A stretch of 64,000 bases of DNA from assembly GCF_022844465.1 (NCBI RefSeq), contig NZ_JALHLP010000001.1:1-64000 (forward strand), read 5' to 3'. Below, in pieces: positions 45,427 to 53,129 of this stretch. Under the pieces are notes generated by a model. It had not been told where the DNA came from and made no database searches. It saw only the letters and a program-made list of their open reading frames with translations. Numbering within the stretch: the stretch's first letter is position 1; each line of letters starts with the position of its first letter. Position numbers and translations under genes: made by a program. This stretch comes from Bradyrhizobium sp. (GTDB taxonomy: Bacteria > Pseudomonadota > Alphaproteobacteria > Rhizobiales > Xanthobacteraceae).

Positions 45427-45628
45427 GCGATCGCGTCGGCGAGCAAGCTGGCCGGCACGGCGTTCGGCTTTTTTGGCGCTCGAACGGTCCGCGCCCTTAA
45501 AAGGCCACCGCGCCATACCAGTTGTGAAATCGTGTGGCTGGATTATCTTGATGATGCCGCTGTATCGGTCGAGCCCAGGGGACAGGTTCGCTTCCCTTAA
45601 ATCGCAGCCCCGTATGGTTTAACCCCCG

Positions 45629-48310
45629 ATGCGCGCCGTTGCCGCCGTTCTGCTGTTTGTAACCGCAGCTCATGCCGGGCTGTGGGGCGTGCTCCAGGAA
45701 AAGCGCGCTGCGCCCGATTTCCGGGGCATCCTGCCCAGCGTCTCCTATGCGCCGTTCGAGGGAAGCGCCCATCCCGACGTCGACAACATTCCGCAGACCG
45801 AGAAAATCCGCGCCGACCTCAAGAAGCTGTCGACGCTGACGCGCGCGATCCGCCTCTACTCTTCGACCGGCGGCGTCGAACTGGTTCCGCCGATCGCCGC
45901 CGAGTTCGGCCTCAAGGTCACCCTCGGCGCCTGGATCGACAAGAATGCCGACCGCAACGCCCGGGAGATCGACGCCGCGATCAACCTCGCCAAGCGCAAC
46001 AGTAACGTCAACGGAATCGTGGTCGGCAATGAGACGGTGTTCCGCGACGAGCAGAAAGTCGACCAGCTGATCGAGATCATCAAGCGGGTCAAGAAGTCGG
46101 TCAATGTCCCCGTCACGACAGGCGAAATCTGGAACATCTGGCGCGACAATCCCGAACTTGCCTCCTCGGTCGATTTCATCGCCGCGCACGTGCTGCCGTA
46201 TTGGGAAAACTTCACCGACAAGCAGGCGGTCGATCAGGCGGTCTATCTTTACGGGCTGCTTCGCGAGAAATTCCCGGGCAAGCGCATCGTCATCGCCGAG
46301 TTCGGATGGCCGAGCGCCGGATATAATCTACGCAACGCTGAACCCGGCATGTTCGAACAGGCTTCGGTGCTGCGCAATTTCGTCACCCGCGCCGAAGCGA
46401 TCGGCATGGAATACAACATCGTCGAGGCGATCGATCAGCCCTGGAAATTCTTCGAAGGCGGCGTCGGACCCTATTGGGGCATTCTCGACGCCTCGCGCGA
46501 GCCGAAATTCGCCTGGACCGGCCCGATCGTCAACGAGAACTACTGGAAGCTCGCGACGATCGCGCTGCTCGTGGGCATCCTGATGTCGCTGCCGATCCTC
46601 AGGATCGCGCGACCAACCGTGATGCAGACGCTCGTGCTCTCAACGGCCGCCAACGGCGTTGGCGCCTGGGTCGCCACCGTGTTCGCATTCTGGGCCGGGC
46701 ACTATTTCGTTTTCGGCTCGGCCTTTGCGCTGACGCTGGGGCTGATCCTGCTGGTGCCGCTGATCCTGATCGCAATGGCGCGGATCGACGAGATCGCGGC
46801 GATCGCCTTCGGCCGCGGCCCGCGGCGGCTGATCGCCAAGAGTCCGGAACCGATGGCGCCGGCCACCATCGGCGACGCCGTCGCATTTCCGAAAGTGTCG
46901 ATTCACATTCCGGCCTATTTCGAGCCGGTCGACATGCTCAAGCAAACGCTCGATGCGGTTTCGCGGCTCGATTATCCGAACTTCGAGTGCGTGGTCATCA
47001 TCAACAACACGCCTGACCCGGCATTCTGGCAGCCGATCCAGGATCACTGCCGCGCGCTCGGCGAACGCTTCAAGTTCATCAACGCCGAGAAGGTCCAGGG
47101 CTTCAAGGCCGGCGCCTTGCGCATCGCCATGGAGCGAACCGCGGCCGATGCGGAGATCATCGGCATTATCGACGCCGACTACGTGGTGCAGCCTGATTGG
47201 CTCAAGGACCTCGTGCCTGTTTTCGCCGACCCCCGCGTGGGCCTGGTGCAGGCGCCGCAGGAACATCGCGACGGCGACCGTTCGCTGATGCACTACATCA
47301 TGAACGGCGAGTATGCCGGGTTCTTTGACATCGGCATGGTCCAGCGCAATGAGTACAACGCCATCATCGTGCATGGCACCATGTGCCTGATCCGTCGTTC
47401 GGCGATGGATATGGCCGGCGGCTGGGCCGGCGACACCATCTGCGAGGATACCGATCTCGGCCTTGCCATCATCGAGCACGGATGGCTGACGCACTACACC
47501 AACCACCGTTACGGCCATGGCCTGCTGCCCGACACCTATGAGGCGTTCAAGAAGCAGCGCCATCGCTGGGCCTATGGCGGCTTCCAGATCGTCAAGAAGC
47601 ACTGGCGGCGTTTCCTGCCCGGCGCCAGCCGGCTGACGCGGGATCAACGCCGCGAGTTTTCGCTGGGCTGGCTGAACTGGCTGGGGGCCGAAAGTCTCGG
47701 CGTGCTGGTGGCGATCCTCAACCTGATCTGGGTGCCGATCGTGGCTTTTGCCGACATCGCCGTTCCCGACAAGATCCTGACGCTGCCGATCATCGCCTCC
47801 TTCATTGTCTCGCTGGTGCATTTCGTCGCGCTCTACCGGCTGCGCGTCAAGATCAACGCCGGGCAAATGCTGGGCGCCATGATCGCTGCGATGAGCGTGC
47901 AATGGACGGTGTCGCGGGCGGTGGCGCAGGGCCTGATCACCGAGCATCTGCCGTTCGCCCGCACCTCCAAGGGCGGCCTGTCCGTGATGTCGATCGAATT
48001 CCAGGCGTTCTGGGAAGCGGTGATCGGGGTGCTGCTCTTGGTCGGCGCCGCCGTGCTTGTCGTCACCAACAGCTACAAGGAAGTGCGCGAGATCTACATC
48101 TTTGCAGCGGTGCTGGTGCTGGAAAGCCTGCCGTTCCTGTCCGCGGTCGCGATCGCGCTGCTGGAGAATTCCCGCGTCAACTCCTTTGCCTTCTGGCGCA
48201 CCAGCGCCGTGCGGACGGCGGAACTGATCGGGCTGCGCCCGGTCAGCCTGCCGACGGTGAACACCCCGCCGCAGCCGGTAGCGTCGGAGATTCGCCGCGA
48301 GGCAAACTGA
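45629..48310 (+). CDS. ndvB: NdvB-like beta-1,3-glucan synthase (GH17 + GT2 fusion)
   Basis: 893 residues. An N-terminal GH17-like domain (about 30-290) has VVGNETVFRDE and VIAEFGWPSAG. Two or three transmembrane helices (about 300-385) are followed by a GT2 glucosyltransferase domain (about 415-660) with VSIHIPAYFEP, IIDADYVVQPDW, CEDTDLG and the processive-synthase motif QRHRWAYGG (QxxRW). Four to five more helices close the protein. It polymerises beta-1,3-glucan from UDP-glucose and exports it; cyclic glucans serve osmoadaptation and symbiosis in Bradyrhizobium. The proposed start is ATG 45629. Confidence 0.88.
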   Translation: MRAVAAVLLFVTAAHAGLWGVLQEKRAAPDFRGILPSVSYAPFEGSAHPDVDNIPQTEKIRADLKKLSTLTRAIRLYSSTGGVELVPPIAAEFGLKVTLGAWIDKNADRNAREIDAAINLAKRNSNVNGIVVGNETVFRDEQKVDQLIEIIKRVKKSVNVPVTTGEIWNIWRDNPELASSVDFIAAHVLPYWENFTDKQAVDQAVYLYGLLREKFPGKRIVIAEFGWPSAGYNLRNAEPGMFEQASVLRNFVTRAEAIGMEYNIVEAIDQPWKFFEGGVGPYWGILDASREPKFAWTGPIVNENYWKLATIALLVGILMSLPILRIARPTVMQTLVLSTAANGVGAWVATVFAFWAGHYFVFGSAFALTLGLILLVPLILIAMARIDEIAAIAFGRGPRRLIAKSPEPMAPATIGDAVAFPKVSIHIPAYFEPVDMLKQTLDAVSRLDYPNFECVVIINNTPDPAFWQPIQDHCRALGERFKFINAEKVQGFKAGALRIAMERTAADAEIIGIIDADYVVQPDWLKDLVPVFADPRVGLVQAPQEHRDGDRSLMHYIMNGEYAGFFDIGMVQRNEYNAIIVHGTMCLIRRSAMDMAGGWAGDTICEDTDLGLAIIEHGWLTHYTNHRYGHGLLPDTYEAFKKQRHRWAYGGFQIVKKHWRRFLPGASRLTRDQRREFSLGWLNWLGAESLGVLVAILNLIWVPIVAFADIAVPDKILTLPIIASFIVSLVHFVALYRLRVKINAGQMLGAMIAAMSVQWTVSRAVAQGLITEHLPFARTSKGGLSVMSIEFQAFWEAVIGVLLLVGAAVLVVTNSYKEVREIYIFAAVLVLESLPFLSAVAIALLENSRVNSFAFWRTSAVRTAELIGLRPVSLPTVNTPPQPVASEIRREAN

Positions 48311-48450
48311 GGTGATCGCCGGGCCGGCAGAGTTGAAGAAGCCGGGCTAACCGATAGACGCGCAAAGGAATTCCGGTTGCCCGGGCTACCTGTTTGCGGC
48401 CCGGCCGCTATTGACCCGCAGGGGTCCGCCCCCTACACAGCGCGGCGAGT

Positions 48451-48526
48451 GAGCGCGTAGCTCAGGTGGTAGAGCACGTGACTTTTAATCATGGGGTCGA
48501 GGGTTCGAGTCCCTCCGCGCTCACCA
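48451..48526 (+). tRNA. tRNA-Lys (UUU)
   Basis: 76 nt with encoded CCA. Acceptor arms gagcgcg (48451-48457) and cgcgctc (48516-48522) pair fully. The D arm is gctc...gagc, the anticodon arm is cgtga/tcatg (one G-U pair) around loop ctTTTaa with anticodon TTT, and the T arm contains ggttcgagtcc. A74-76 is CCA at 48524-48526. It is the only tRNA in the window and marks the left border of a stretch of small accessory genes. Confidence 0.97.
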
Positions 48527-48789
48527 ATAAAGTCATTGTCCGGCCCGGACACATAGGTAACGGATCGTACCTAAGACATGGGTGACAACCTCGTGCCGAA
48601 CGCGTGCCTTGTGCCGGTCTCCTCCTCGTTTGGCTTCAGCGAAACCGTCATCACGTAGGCACGCGCCGACCGTTCAACTGCGCTTGCATGTTTTCATCCC
48701 TCACGTCGAATTGCGTTTTGTTGTGCAAGAGGCGAGGAACACCCATTTGGTAGCGCGATTACTCCCAACTTCAACAAAGGGAGAATCGA
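48527..48789. other. gene-free stretch after tRNA-Lys
   Basis: 263 bp without a credible gene. Just after the tRNA is the palindrome gtccggcccggac (48538-48550), followed by a phrase (cacataggtaacggatcgta, then cctaagacatgggtgac) that reminds me of terminal sequences of DDE-transposase insertion elements. It is too short and isolated to call an insertion sequence. No copy of the tRNA 3' end was found further right in the window. Confidence 0.3.
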
Positions 48790-49065
48790 ATGAAAACGGT
48801 TGTTGCGATCACTACTGCTCTTGTTCTGGTGTGCGGACCAGCGCTTGCTCAGAACACCGGCGCGCCCGCTGCCGCCCAAAGCGACCCGGCGAAGCCTGGT
48901 ATGGGTAACCCGGAGCAAGGCTTCCGAGGCACGACAGGTGCTTCCACCACACCGTCACCGGGCGGTGACCCCAGCACTTCAGGCGCGGGCACTGCGGCAG
49001 GACCTAACAATACCGGTGCGGCCAAGGAGCCGGGCAATGTGCAGAAGGGCGTGAACAAGCAGTAA
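48790..49065 (+). CDS. small exported low-complexity protein
   Basis: 91 residues. A signal peptide (about 1-21, VVAITTALVLVCGPALA then QNT) is followed by a Gly/Pro/Ser/Thr/Asn-rich mature part with no cysteine and little predicted structure, for example GTTGASTTPSPGGDPSTSG. AAAGGGAGAA upstream is a good ribosome-binding site. Proteins of this type are common and uncharacterised in Bradyrhizobium. A hairpin 18 nt after the stop codon may end the transcript. Confidence 0.7.
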   Translation: MKTVVAITTALVLVCGPALAQNTGAPAAAQSDPAKPGMGNPEQGFRGTTGASTTPSPGGDPSTSGAGTAAGPNNTGAAKEPGNVQKGVNKQ

Positions 49066-49083
49066 GCCTGTCACCGATGAGGA

Positions 49084-49108
49084 AGAGGCCGCCTGCTGTG
49101 CGGCCTCT
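49084..49108 (+). terminator. hairpin after the small exported protein gene
   Basis: Arms agaggccgc (49084-49092) and gcggcctct (49100-49108) are exactly complementary around a 7-nt loop. The stem starts 18 nt after the stop codon at 49065. It is not followed by a T-run, so it may be a weak or Rho-assisted terminator or an mRNA-stabilising stem. Confidence 0.5.
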
Positions 49109-49200
49109 ATCGTCTGCGGTGCGATCTAGTTTCGATCCTACCCTGGCTACGATCGGCCTCGCACTCGGCATCGGATTCGATCTTTGGCGAGTTGGGAAAA

Positions 49201-49234
49201 TGAGCAAAACAGCAAAGTGAGCAAAACAGCACAG
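49201..49234 (+). repeat. 17-bp tandem direct repeat (tgagcaaaacagc motif)
   Basis: Two adjacent copies, tgagcaaaacagcaaag (49201-49217) and tgagcaaaacagcacag (49218-49234), differ at one base. The 13-base core recurs exactly, in reverse complement, at 50545-50557, upstream of the Crp/Fnr gene. A regulatory role is possible; see findings. Confidence 0.7.
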
Positions 49235-49383
49235 CGCAAGCAAATCGGATGTGATCGGCTCACCATCGAACGTCGTTGGCCGCTTCGGCGACGTTTCTCC
49301 AGATGGCCCCGGCGCAGCCCCAGCCCCCAAAGCCGCAAGCGCCGGGGCCATCCCCTGCCCGCGATACCAACAGTAGGTTGGCC

Positions 49384-49542
49384 ATGGAAAAGATCATCAT
49401 GGATCAGTTCGTTCGCCGGGAAAACATCGCGCTCTTCAAACGACGGATCGCTGAAGCCGGGGACGAGAGCATGCGAAATATACTGATGAAGTTGTTGGCG
49501 GACGAGGAAGCCAAGGGCGCGTCGGTGAACGCGGCGGAATAG
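49384..49542 (+). CDS. small protein, unknown function
   Basis: 52 residues from ATG 49384 (MEKIIMDQFVRRENIALFK); an in-frame upstream ATG at 49276 would add a Pro-rich leader that looks non-coding. It is predicted to be two amphipathic helices, with an alternating charged pattern (RRENIALFKRRIAEAGDESM, ILMKLLADEEAKG). Similar short helical proteins are frequent in Bradyrhizobium annotation without a function. No neighbour suggests a role. Confidence 0.55.
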   Translation: MEKIIMDQFVRRENIALFKRRIAEAGDESMRNILMKLLADEEAKGASVNAAE

Positions 49543-49945
49543 AGCGGCTGGGCGTCACTTCCGTAGATTGGCCCGCTGCATCAAGTTCGGGCTGTCTGCA
49601 TCACCGTGCGCCTAAATTCCCGAGGCTGGGCTTGCTGCAGCATCCGCCCGTCTCGCTTGTGCGAGATATCGAACGGTTGAGACCGGTCCTGGCTGGATTA
49701 AAACGACGCCGCCGTCCACATCCCCCGAATTGACCTCCCATACGAGATCCAACTTGGCCCGATGTTTCCTGGAGTTTTTTCTTCGTCCCAACCCGTGTTT
49801 AAGCGAAGAAGTTCACTTCTCGCTTGCATCGGGTGCTCAATCCGCGCCTTTTTCTGCCGATACGGAAGAGTTCTCTGTGGTGTGTACCACCGACCCGGAG
49901 TGCCACGGCGTGCCATGACTTACTTCCTGACACAGGAAGTTTGCG
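49543..49945. other. gene-free stretch before the small regulator pair
   Basis: 403 bp with no frame that I can defend; short frames on both strands have no ribosome-binding sites and look like shadows. The only structured part is at the right end: an 8-bp hairpin at 49922-49940 over the ribosome-binding site of the next gene. Confidence 0.45.
49922..49940 (+). promoter_or_regulatory. hairpin covering the ribosome-binding site of the 49946 gene
   Basis: Arms acttcctg (49922-49929) and caggaagt (49933-49940) pair perfectly around a 3-nt loop. The AGGAAG in the second arm is the probable ribosome-binding site, six nucleotides before ATG 49946. Folding would block initiation, so translation of this gene and its coupled response regulator could depend on opening the stem (temperature, RNA-binding protein or small RNA). 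Confidence 0.5.
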
Positions 49946-50134
49946 ATGTCCGTTCCAGAGAGCTTGCAGCGACAGGTCGAGTGCCTGCGGCTGGCGTCGG
50001 AACTCACGCGCCTGGCAGGCGAGACCTCCGACCCGGTGTTGAAGACGCAGTTCCTCCGGGCAGCGGCGAACTGGTCGGCACAGGCCGATCTCGCTGACGG
50101 TCCGGCTTTGCGCAAATCTGGACTGACCCAATGA
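49946..50134 (+). CDS. small protein coupled to a response regulator
   Basis: 62 residues, MSVPESLQRQVECLRLASEL at the start, predicted to be mostly helical (LKTQFLRAAANWSAQADLAD). The stop codon overlaps the next start (ATGA at 50131-50134), which supports a real, coupled gene. No family recognised; it could be a partner of the receiver protein that follows. Its ribosome-binding site lies within a perfect hairpin. Confidence 0.6.
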   Translation: MSVPESLQRQVECLRLASELTRLAGETSDPVLKTQFLRAAANWSAQADLADGPALRKSGLTQ

Positions 50135-50544
50135 TCAAAACGCCCGCCCGCCGCCTGCCCGTCGTCTTGATCGTGGATGACGAGCCCCTTCTTCGAATGT
50201 TTGCCGCGGAAGCTGCTGAAGAGGCGGGCTTTGCGGTGCTACAGGCCAAGAACGCCGATGAAGCGGTTATGGTACTGGAAGCCCACCCGGACGTTGCGTT
50301 GCTGTGTACCGACATTAACATGCCCGGCAGCATGAACGGACTTGAGTTGGCCCATGCGGTTCGAAACCGCTGGCCTCTGATAAAAACCTTGATTGTGTCG
50401 GGCCAGATGATGCCTGGTCCATCTGACCTTCCTCCTGACAGTTGCTTTCTTGGAAAACCGTACCACACCGAGGCGATGATCGCGGAGTTGCACTTGCTTG
50501 TGGCAGCCCATACGCAAGACGGTATCCCGGCATGTCGTAAGTGA
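50131..50544 (+). CDS. single-domain response regulator (receiver only)
   Basis: 137 residues forming one REC domain. The acidic pocket is D16-D17 (LIVDDEP), the phospho-acceptor is D61 (LCTDINMPG) and the conserved lysine is K109 (FLGKPYH). The switch Ser/Thr position reads VSGQ, with Ser. No output domain is attached, so it acts through protein partners, like CpdR- or Sma0114-type regulators. No histidine kinase is adjacent. It is translationally coupled to the 62-residue protein upstream. Confidence 0.9.
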   Translation: MIKTPARRLPVVLIVDDEPLLRMFAAEAAEEAGFAVLQAKNADEAVMVLEAHPDVALLCTDINMPGSMNGLELAHAVRNRWPLIKTLIVSGQMMPGPSDLPPDSCFLGKPYHTEAMIAELHLLVAAHTQDGIPACRK

Positions 50545-50657
50545 GCTGTTTTGCTCAGACTTCCAGCAACGAGCGGGTAAACTCGGCGTTAGATGATTTC
50601 TCATGGCTTGAGCTCCGCGTGTGCCGTTGAATCGTCATCCAGGATTGACGCGCCGCG

Positions 50658-51440
50658 ATGCCACAAACGCAAACCGATCATGACGTGCGGAGCAATCAGT
50701 TGCTGGGCGCGCTGGAGCCGGCCAGCCGGAGGCGAATCGAGCCCCATCTTGAACCGATCGAGTTCAAGCTTGGCGGGATGGTGTGCGACGCCGGTGGCCT
50801 TCTCAAGCACGCATATTTTCCGCAAGGCTCGGTACTCTCGCTGCTGACGGTTCTGGAGAATGGCGCAGCGATCGAGACCGCCAACATCGGACGGGAAGGC
50901 GCGTTTGGCCTATTCGCGGCGATGTACAGCCGGGTCTCCTTCAACCGATGCATCGTGCAATTCGAGGGACATACGGTGCGATGTCCAATCCAATTGCTGC
51001 AATACGAATTCAAGAGCAGCGAGCATGTGCGCGACCTGTTCGTAAGCTATTCGGAAACCCTGCTGTCACAGGTGCAACAAACCGTCGCTTGCAATTCCAC
51101 GCATACGACAGAGGAGCGAATGTGCCGGTGGCTTCTGATGATGCACGATCGGGCCGAAGGCGAGGCGCTTCCTTACACCCATGAATTTCTGTCGCAGATG
51201 CTGGGTGCCAACCGCAAGTCTGTGACACTCGCCGCGCAATCAATGCAGACCGCCGGTCTCATCAGTTACCGTCGCGGTACCATCCAAGTGCTCGATCGCG
51301 CTGGCATGGAGAAGGCGTCATGCGAGTGCTATGCCATCGTCAAGGAACGTTTCGACGCTTTCCTCACCCCGCCGGCCACGGCCGTTCAGGGCCACAACGA
51401 AGGTCGCAGGACAGGCACACTGACCGGGAACAATGAGTGA
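50658..51440 (+). CDS. Crp/Fnr-family transcriptional regulator
   Basis: 260 residues. The N-terminal cyclic-nucleotide-binding-like beta-barrel (about 20-140) has YFPQGSVLSLLTVLENG and IGREGAFGLFAAM. The C-terminal winged helix (about 165-230) has the recognition region FLSQMLGANRKSVTLAAQSMQ and a wing GLISYRRGTIQVLDR. The Cys cluster of Fnr is absent, so it is not an oxygen-sensing iron-sulfur protein of that type. Ligand unknown. A copy of the tgagcaaaacagc motif lies about 100 bp upstream. Confidence 0.9.
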   Translation: MPQTQTDHDVRSNQLLGALEPASRRRIEPHLEPIEFKLGGMVCDAGGLLKHAYFPQGSVLSLLTVLENGAAIETANIGREGAFGLFAAMYSRVSFNRCIVQFEGHTVRCPIQLLQYEFKSSEHVRDLFVSYSETLLSQVQQTVACNSTHTTEERMCRWLLMMHDRAEGEALPYTHEFLSQMLGANRKSVTLAAQSMQTAGLISYRRGTIQVLDRAGMEKASCECYAIVKERFDAFLTPPATAVQGHNEGRRTGTLTGNNE

Positions 51441-51722
51441 AACGGGAGCAAGAGCTAGCGACTTGACCGACAACCGACCCCGCAGGTGCTCAACGCGAGA
51501 TTCCGCTTCATGGCCGCATTCAAGCGCAACTGCGCGGAATCCCTAAGCGAACGTTGCCGCGCTTCGCCCGGCCAGGATTGCATGATCATTCAGACCCGGT
51601 TCATCACGCAACTGTCAAAGTTTGGCCGCGTCCGTTTGGAAAATTCGGTCTGCTTCTATCAGCCAGCATTGCACCGAAGCCGGATCGCGTCATAACCTCG
51701 TGGCTCCCCTGGAGTTTGTCCG

Positions 51723-52127
51723 ATGATCCTCACTATTGCCGCCTCAGCCCTGGCTCTGCAGTTGAGCAGCATGCCGGCTAGCGTGGCGCCGCCATTGCTT
51801 CAACCCGTGCAGTACGGCGTTCCCAGGCATCCGCCGCCGTGCGGCCGCGGCTGGGATCACAGCGCCCGCGACGGCATGTGCTATCCGAACGGCTTCTTGC
51901 CGCCGCAGGATCAGTCCGCCAGGCGCTATCAGCAATACCATCATGGCGGACATTACCCCGTCAGGTGCGGCCACGGCGCCGACCTGGATATCCGGGACGG
52001 CCTTTGCTACCCGAACGGAACGGTTCCGCCGCAGTTTCAATCAGCCCGTCAGCGCCATTATTATCATGGCGACGGCTACTACCACGAACGACGCCCGCAG
52101 CGACGGCACTACTATTATTACGACTGA
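51723..52127 (+). CDS. exported protein with duplicated CGxGxD..RDGxCYPNG motif
   Basis: 134 residues. A short hydrophobic N-terminus (ILTIAASALALQLSSMPASVA) suggests export. The mature part contains two copies, about 40 residues apart, of a Cys-containing unit: CGRGWDHSARDGMCYPNG and CGHGADLDIRDGLCYPNG, each followed by PPQxQSAR. The C-terminus is His/Tyr/Arg-rich (HYYHGDGYYHERRPQRRHYY), which could bind metal. Family and function are not recognised. No obvious gene lies in the 282 bp before it. Confidence 0.65.
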   Translation: MILTIAASALALQLSSMPASVAPPLLQPVQYGVPRHPPPCGRGWDHSARDGMCYPNGFLPPQDQSARRYQQYHHGGHYPVRCGHGADLDIRDGLCYPNGTVPPQFQSARQRHYYHGDGYYHERRPQRRHYYYYD

Positions 52128-52169
52128 GCGCCGCAACCTGTCGGCCCGGCACGATCGGTTGTCCTGGCG

Positions 52170-52568
52170 CTAACAGCCGCGGCAGATCCCGGTGAAGGTG
52201 CTGACCTCGGCGCGCCCGCGCCGCCGGACCGGCGGCTTTCGCGGCTTCATTGGCCGGCCGGTGATGATCCGTTGCGAGGCGCCGGTGTAGGGCGGCGGCA
52301 TCACCGCCCGCGGTGACGGCGTATCGACAGCGCCGTAGGAGACCGGCGGCGCCGGCGCGTTGGGCACCAGCGGCGGGATCTTCGCGGCGTTGCCGATGCC
52401 GCTGGGATCGGAAAGCACACTTGGGTTGGCGGGCCCGAATGGCACGCCTGATATCGCCGAATTACCCGCACCAGCCGATCCCGCCGGCGGCGTCAGCTGG
52501 GCGAACGATTGAGTGGAAGCGAGCACCACAAGCGCTGCCAGCAGAAACAGCGCTGAATTGACGGACAT
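52170..52568 (-). CDS. exported Pro-rich protein, unknown function
   Basis: 132 residues with a signal peptide (LFLLAALVVLASTQSFA, cleaved near 23). The mature part is rich in Pro, Ala and Gly (GNAAKIPPLVPNAPAPPVSY) and ends with a basic segment and two cysteines (RPMKPRKPPVRRRGR ... GICRGC). It is oriented against the exported repeat protein at 51723 with a 42-bp gap. No family recognised. Confidence 0.55.
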   Translation of the reverse strand: MSVNSALFLLAALVVLASTQSFAQLTPPAGSAGAGNSAISGVPFGPANPSVLSDPSGIGNAAKIPPLVPNAPAPPVSYGAVDTPSPRAVMPPPYTGASQRIITGRPMKPRKPPVRRRGRAEVSTFTGICRGC

Positions 52569-52726
52569 CGGTTTCTCCCAGGCTCAGCATTCAACGATCC
52601 GGTGCGCGCCGCGTTCCCCAGGTTGCAAGCCGCTCCGTTTTCCACTTTCCGTCTTTTTCAGGAGTAGGCGCAGGTCCGAGAATCAGGCCTAATCACGTCG
52701 CAATCACGCCTTGGGATTGGGGCGGA

Positions 52727-52972
52727 ATGAACCAGACTGAGATGTTCGATGCCGATATCCGGGCCCTGCAGCAATGGCTGCGCGAGGCCTGGCAGCAACT
52801 CGGCGATCCCTCCCTCACCGCCTTCACCCGGCGCGAATTGCGCAACCAGATGAAGCAGTGCAACACCGAGCTGCGCGCCCACCTGCAGAGGACCGCCCGA
52901 CAGCGGTTCGAACCGCACCGGGAGCCGATCCCGAGCTTCACCAGGCCCCGGCTGCGCATTCTGGCCGGGTGA
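52727..52972 (+). CDS. small helical protein, unknown function
   Basis: 81 residues, MNQTEMFDADIRALQQWLRE at the start. It reads as two charged amphipathic helices (IRALQQWLREAWQQL and TRRELRNQMKQCNTELRAHL) followed by an Arg/Pro-rich end. Such a layout suits a small cytoplasmic coiled-coil protein. It is isolated between the exported Pro-rich gene and the formyltransferase-like gene, with 157 bp on each side. Confidence 0.6.
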   Translation: MNQTEMFDADIRALQQWLREAWQQLGDPSLTAFTRRELRNQMKQCNTELRAHLQRTARQRFEPHREPIPSFTRPRLRILAG

Positions 52973-53129
52973 GGTTCAACGGATCAGACGCCCGATGGTA
53001 CCGGCCGCCCCACCGAACCGCCGCCAATTCTGCCCCTGTTGATAACCCGAAAGCCCCCGACCCGGCGGCGAGACAGGCGGCCATGGTATGCTATCGGCAT
53101 ATCGGCCACGCTAAGGACGGACAAAGCAC

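Noticed and set aside
46640..47947. 435-codon minus-strand frame across the ndvB-like gene
   Set aside because: Antisense shadow; the plus-strand GT2 motifs are unambiguous.
48451..48526. Attachment site for an integrated element at tRNA-Lys
   Set aside because: No second copy of the tRNA 3' end and no integrase gene were found to the right within the window.
51486..51695. 69-codon plus-strand frame after the Crp/Fnr gene
   Set aside because: No ribosome-binding site, no domain features and atypical composition; the 282-bp gap is listed as having no supported gene.
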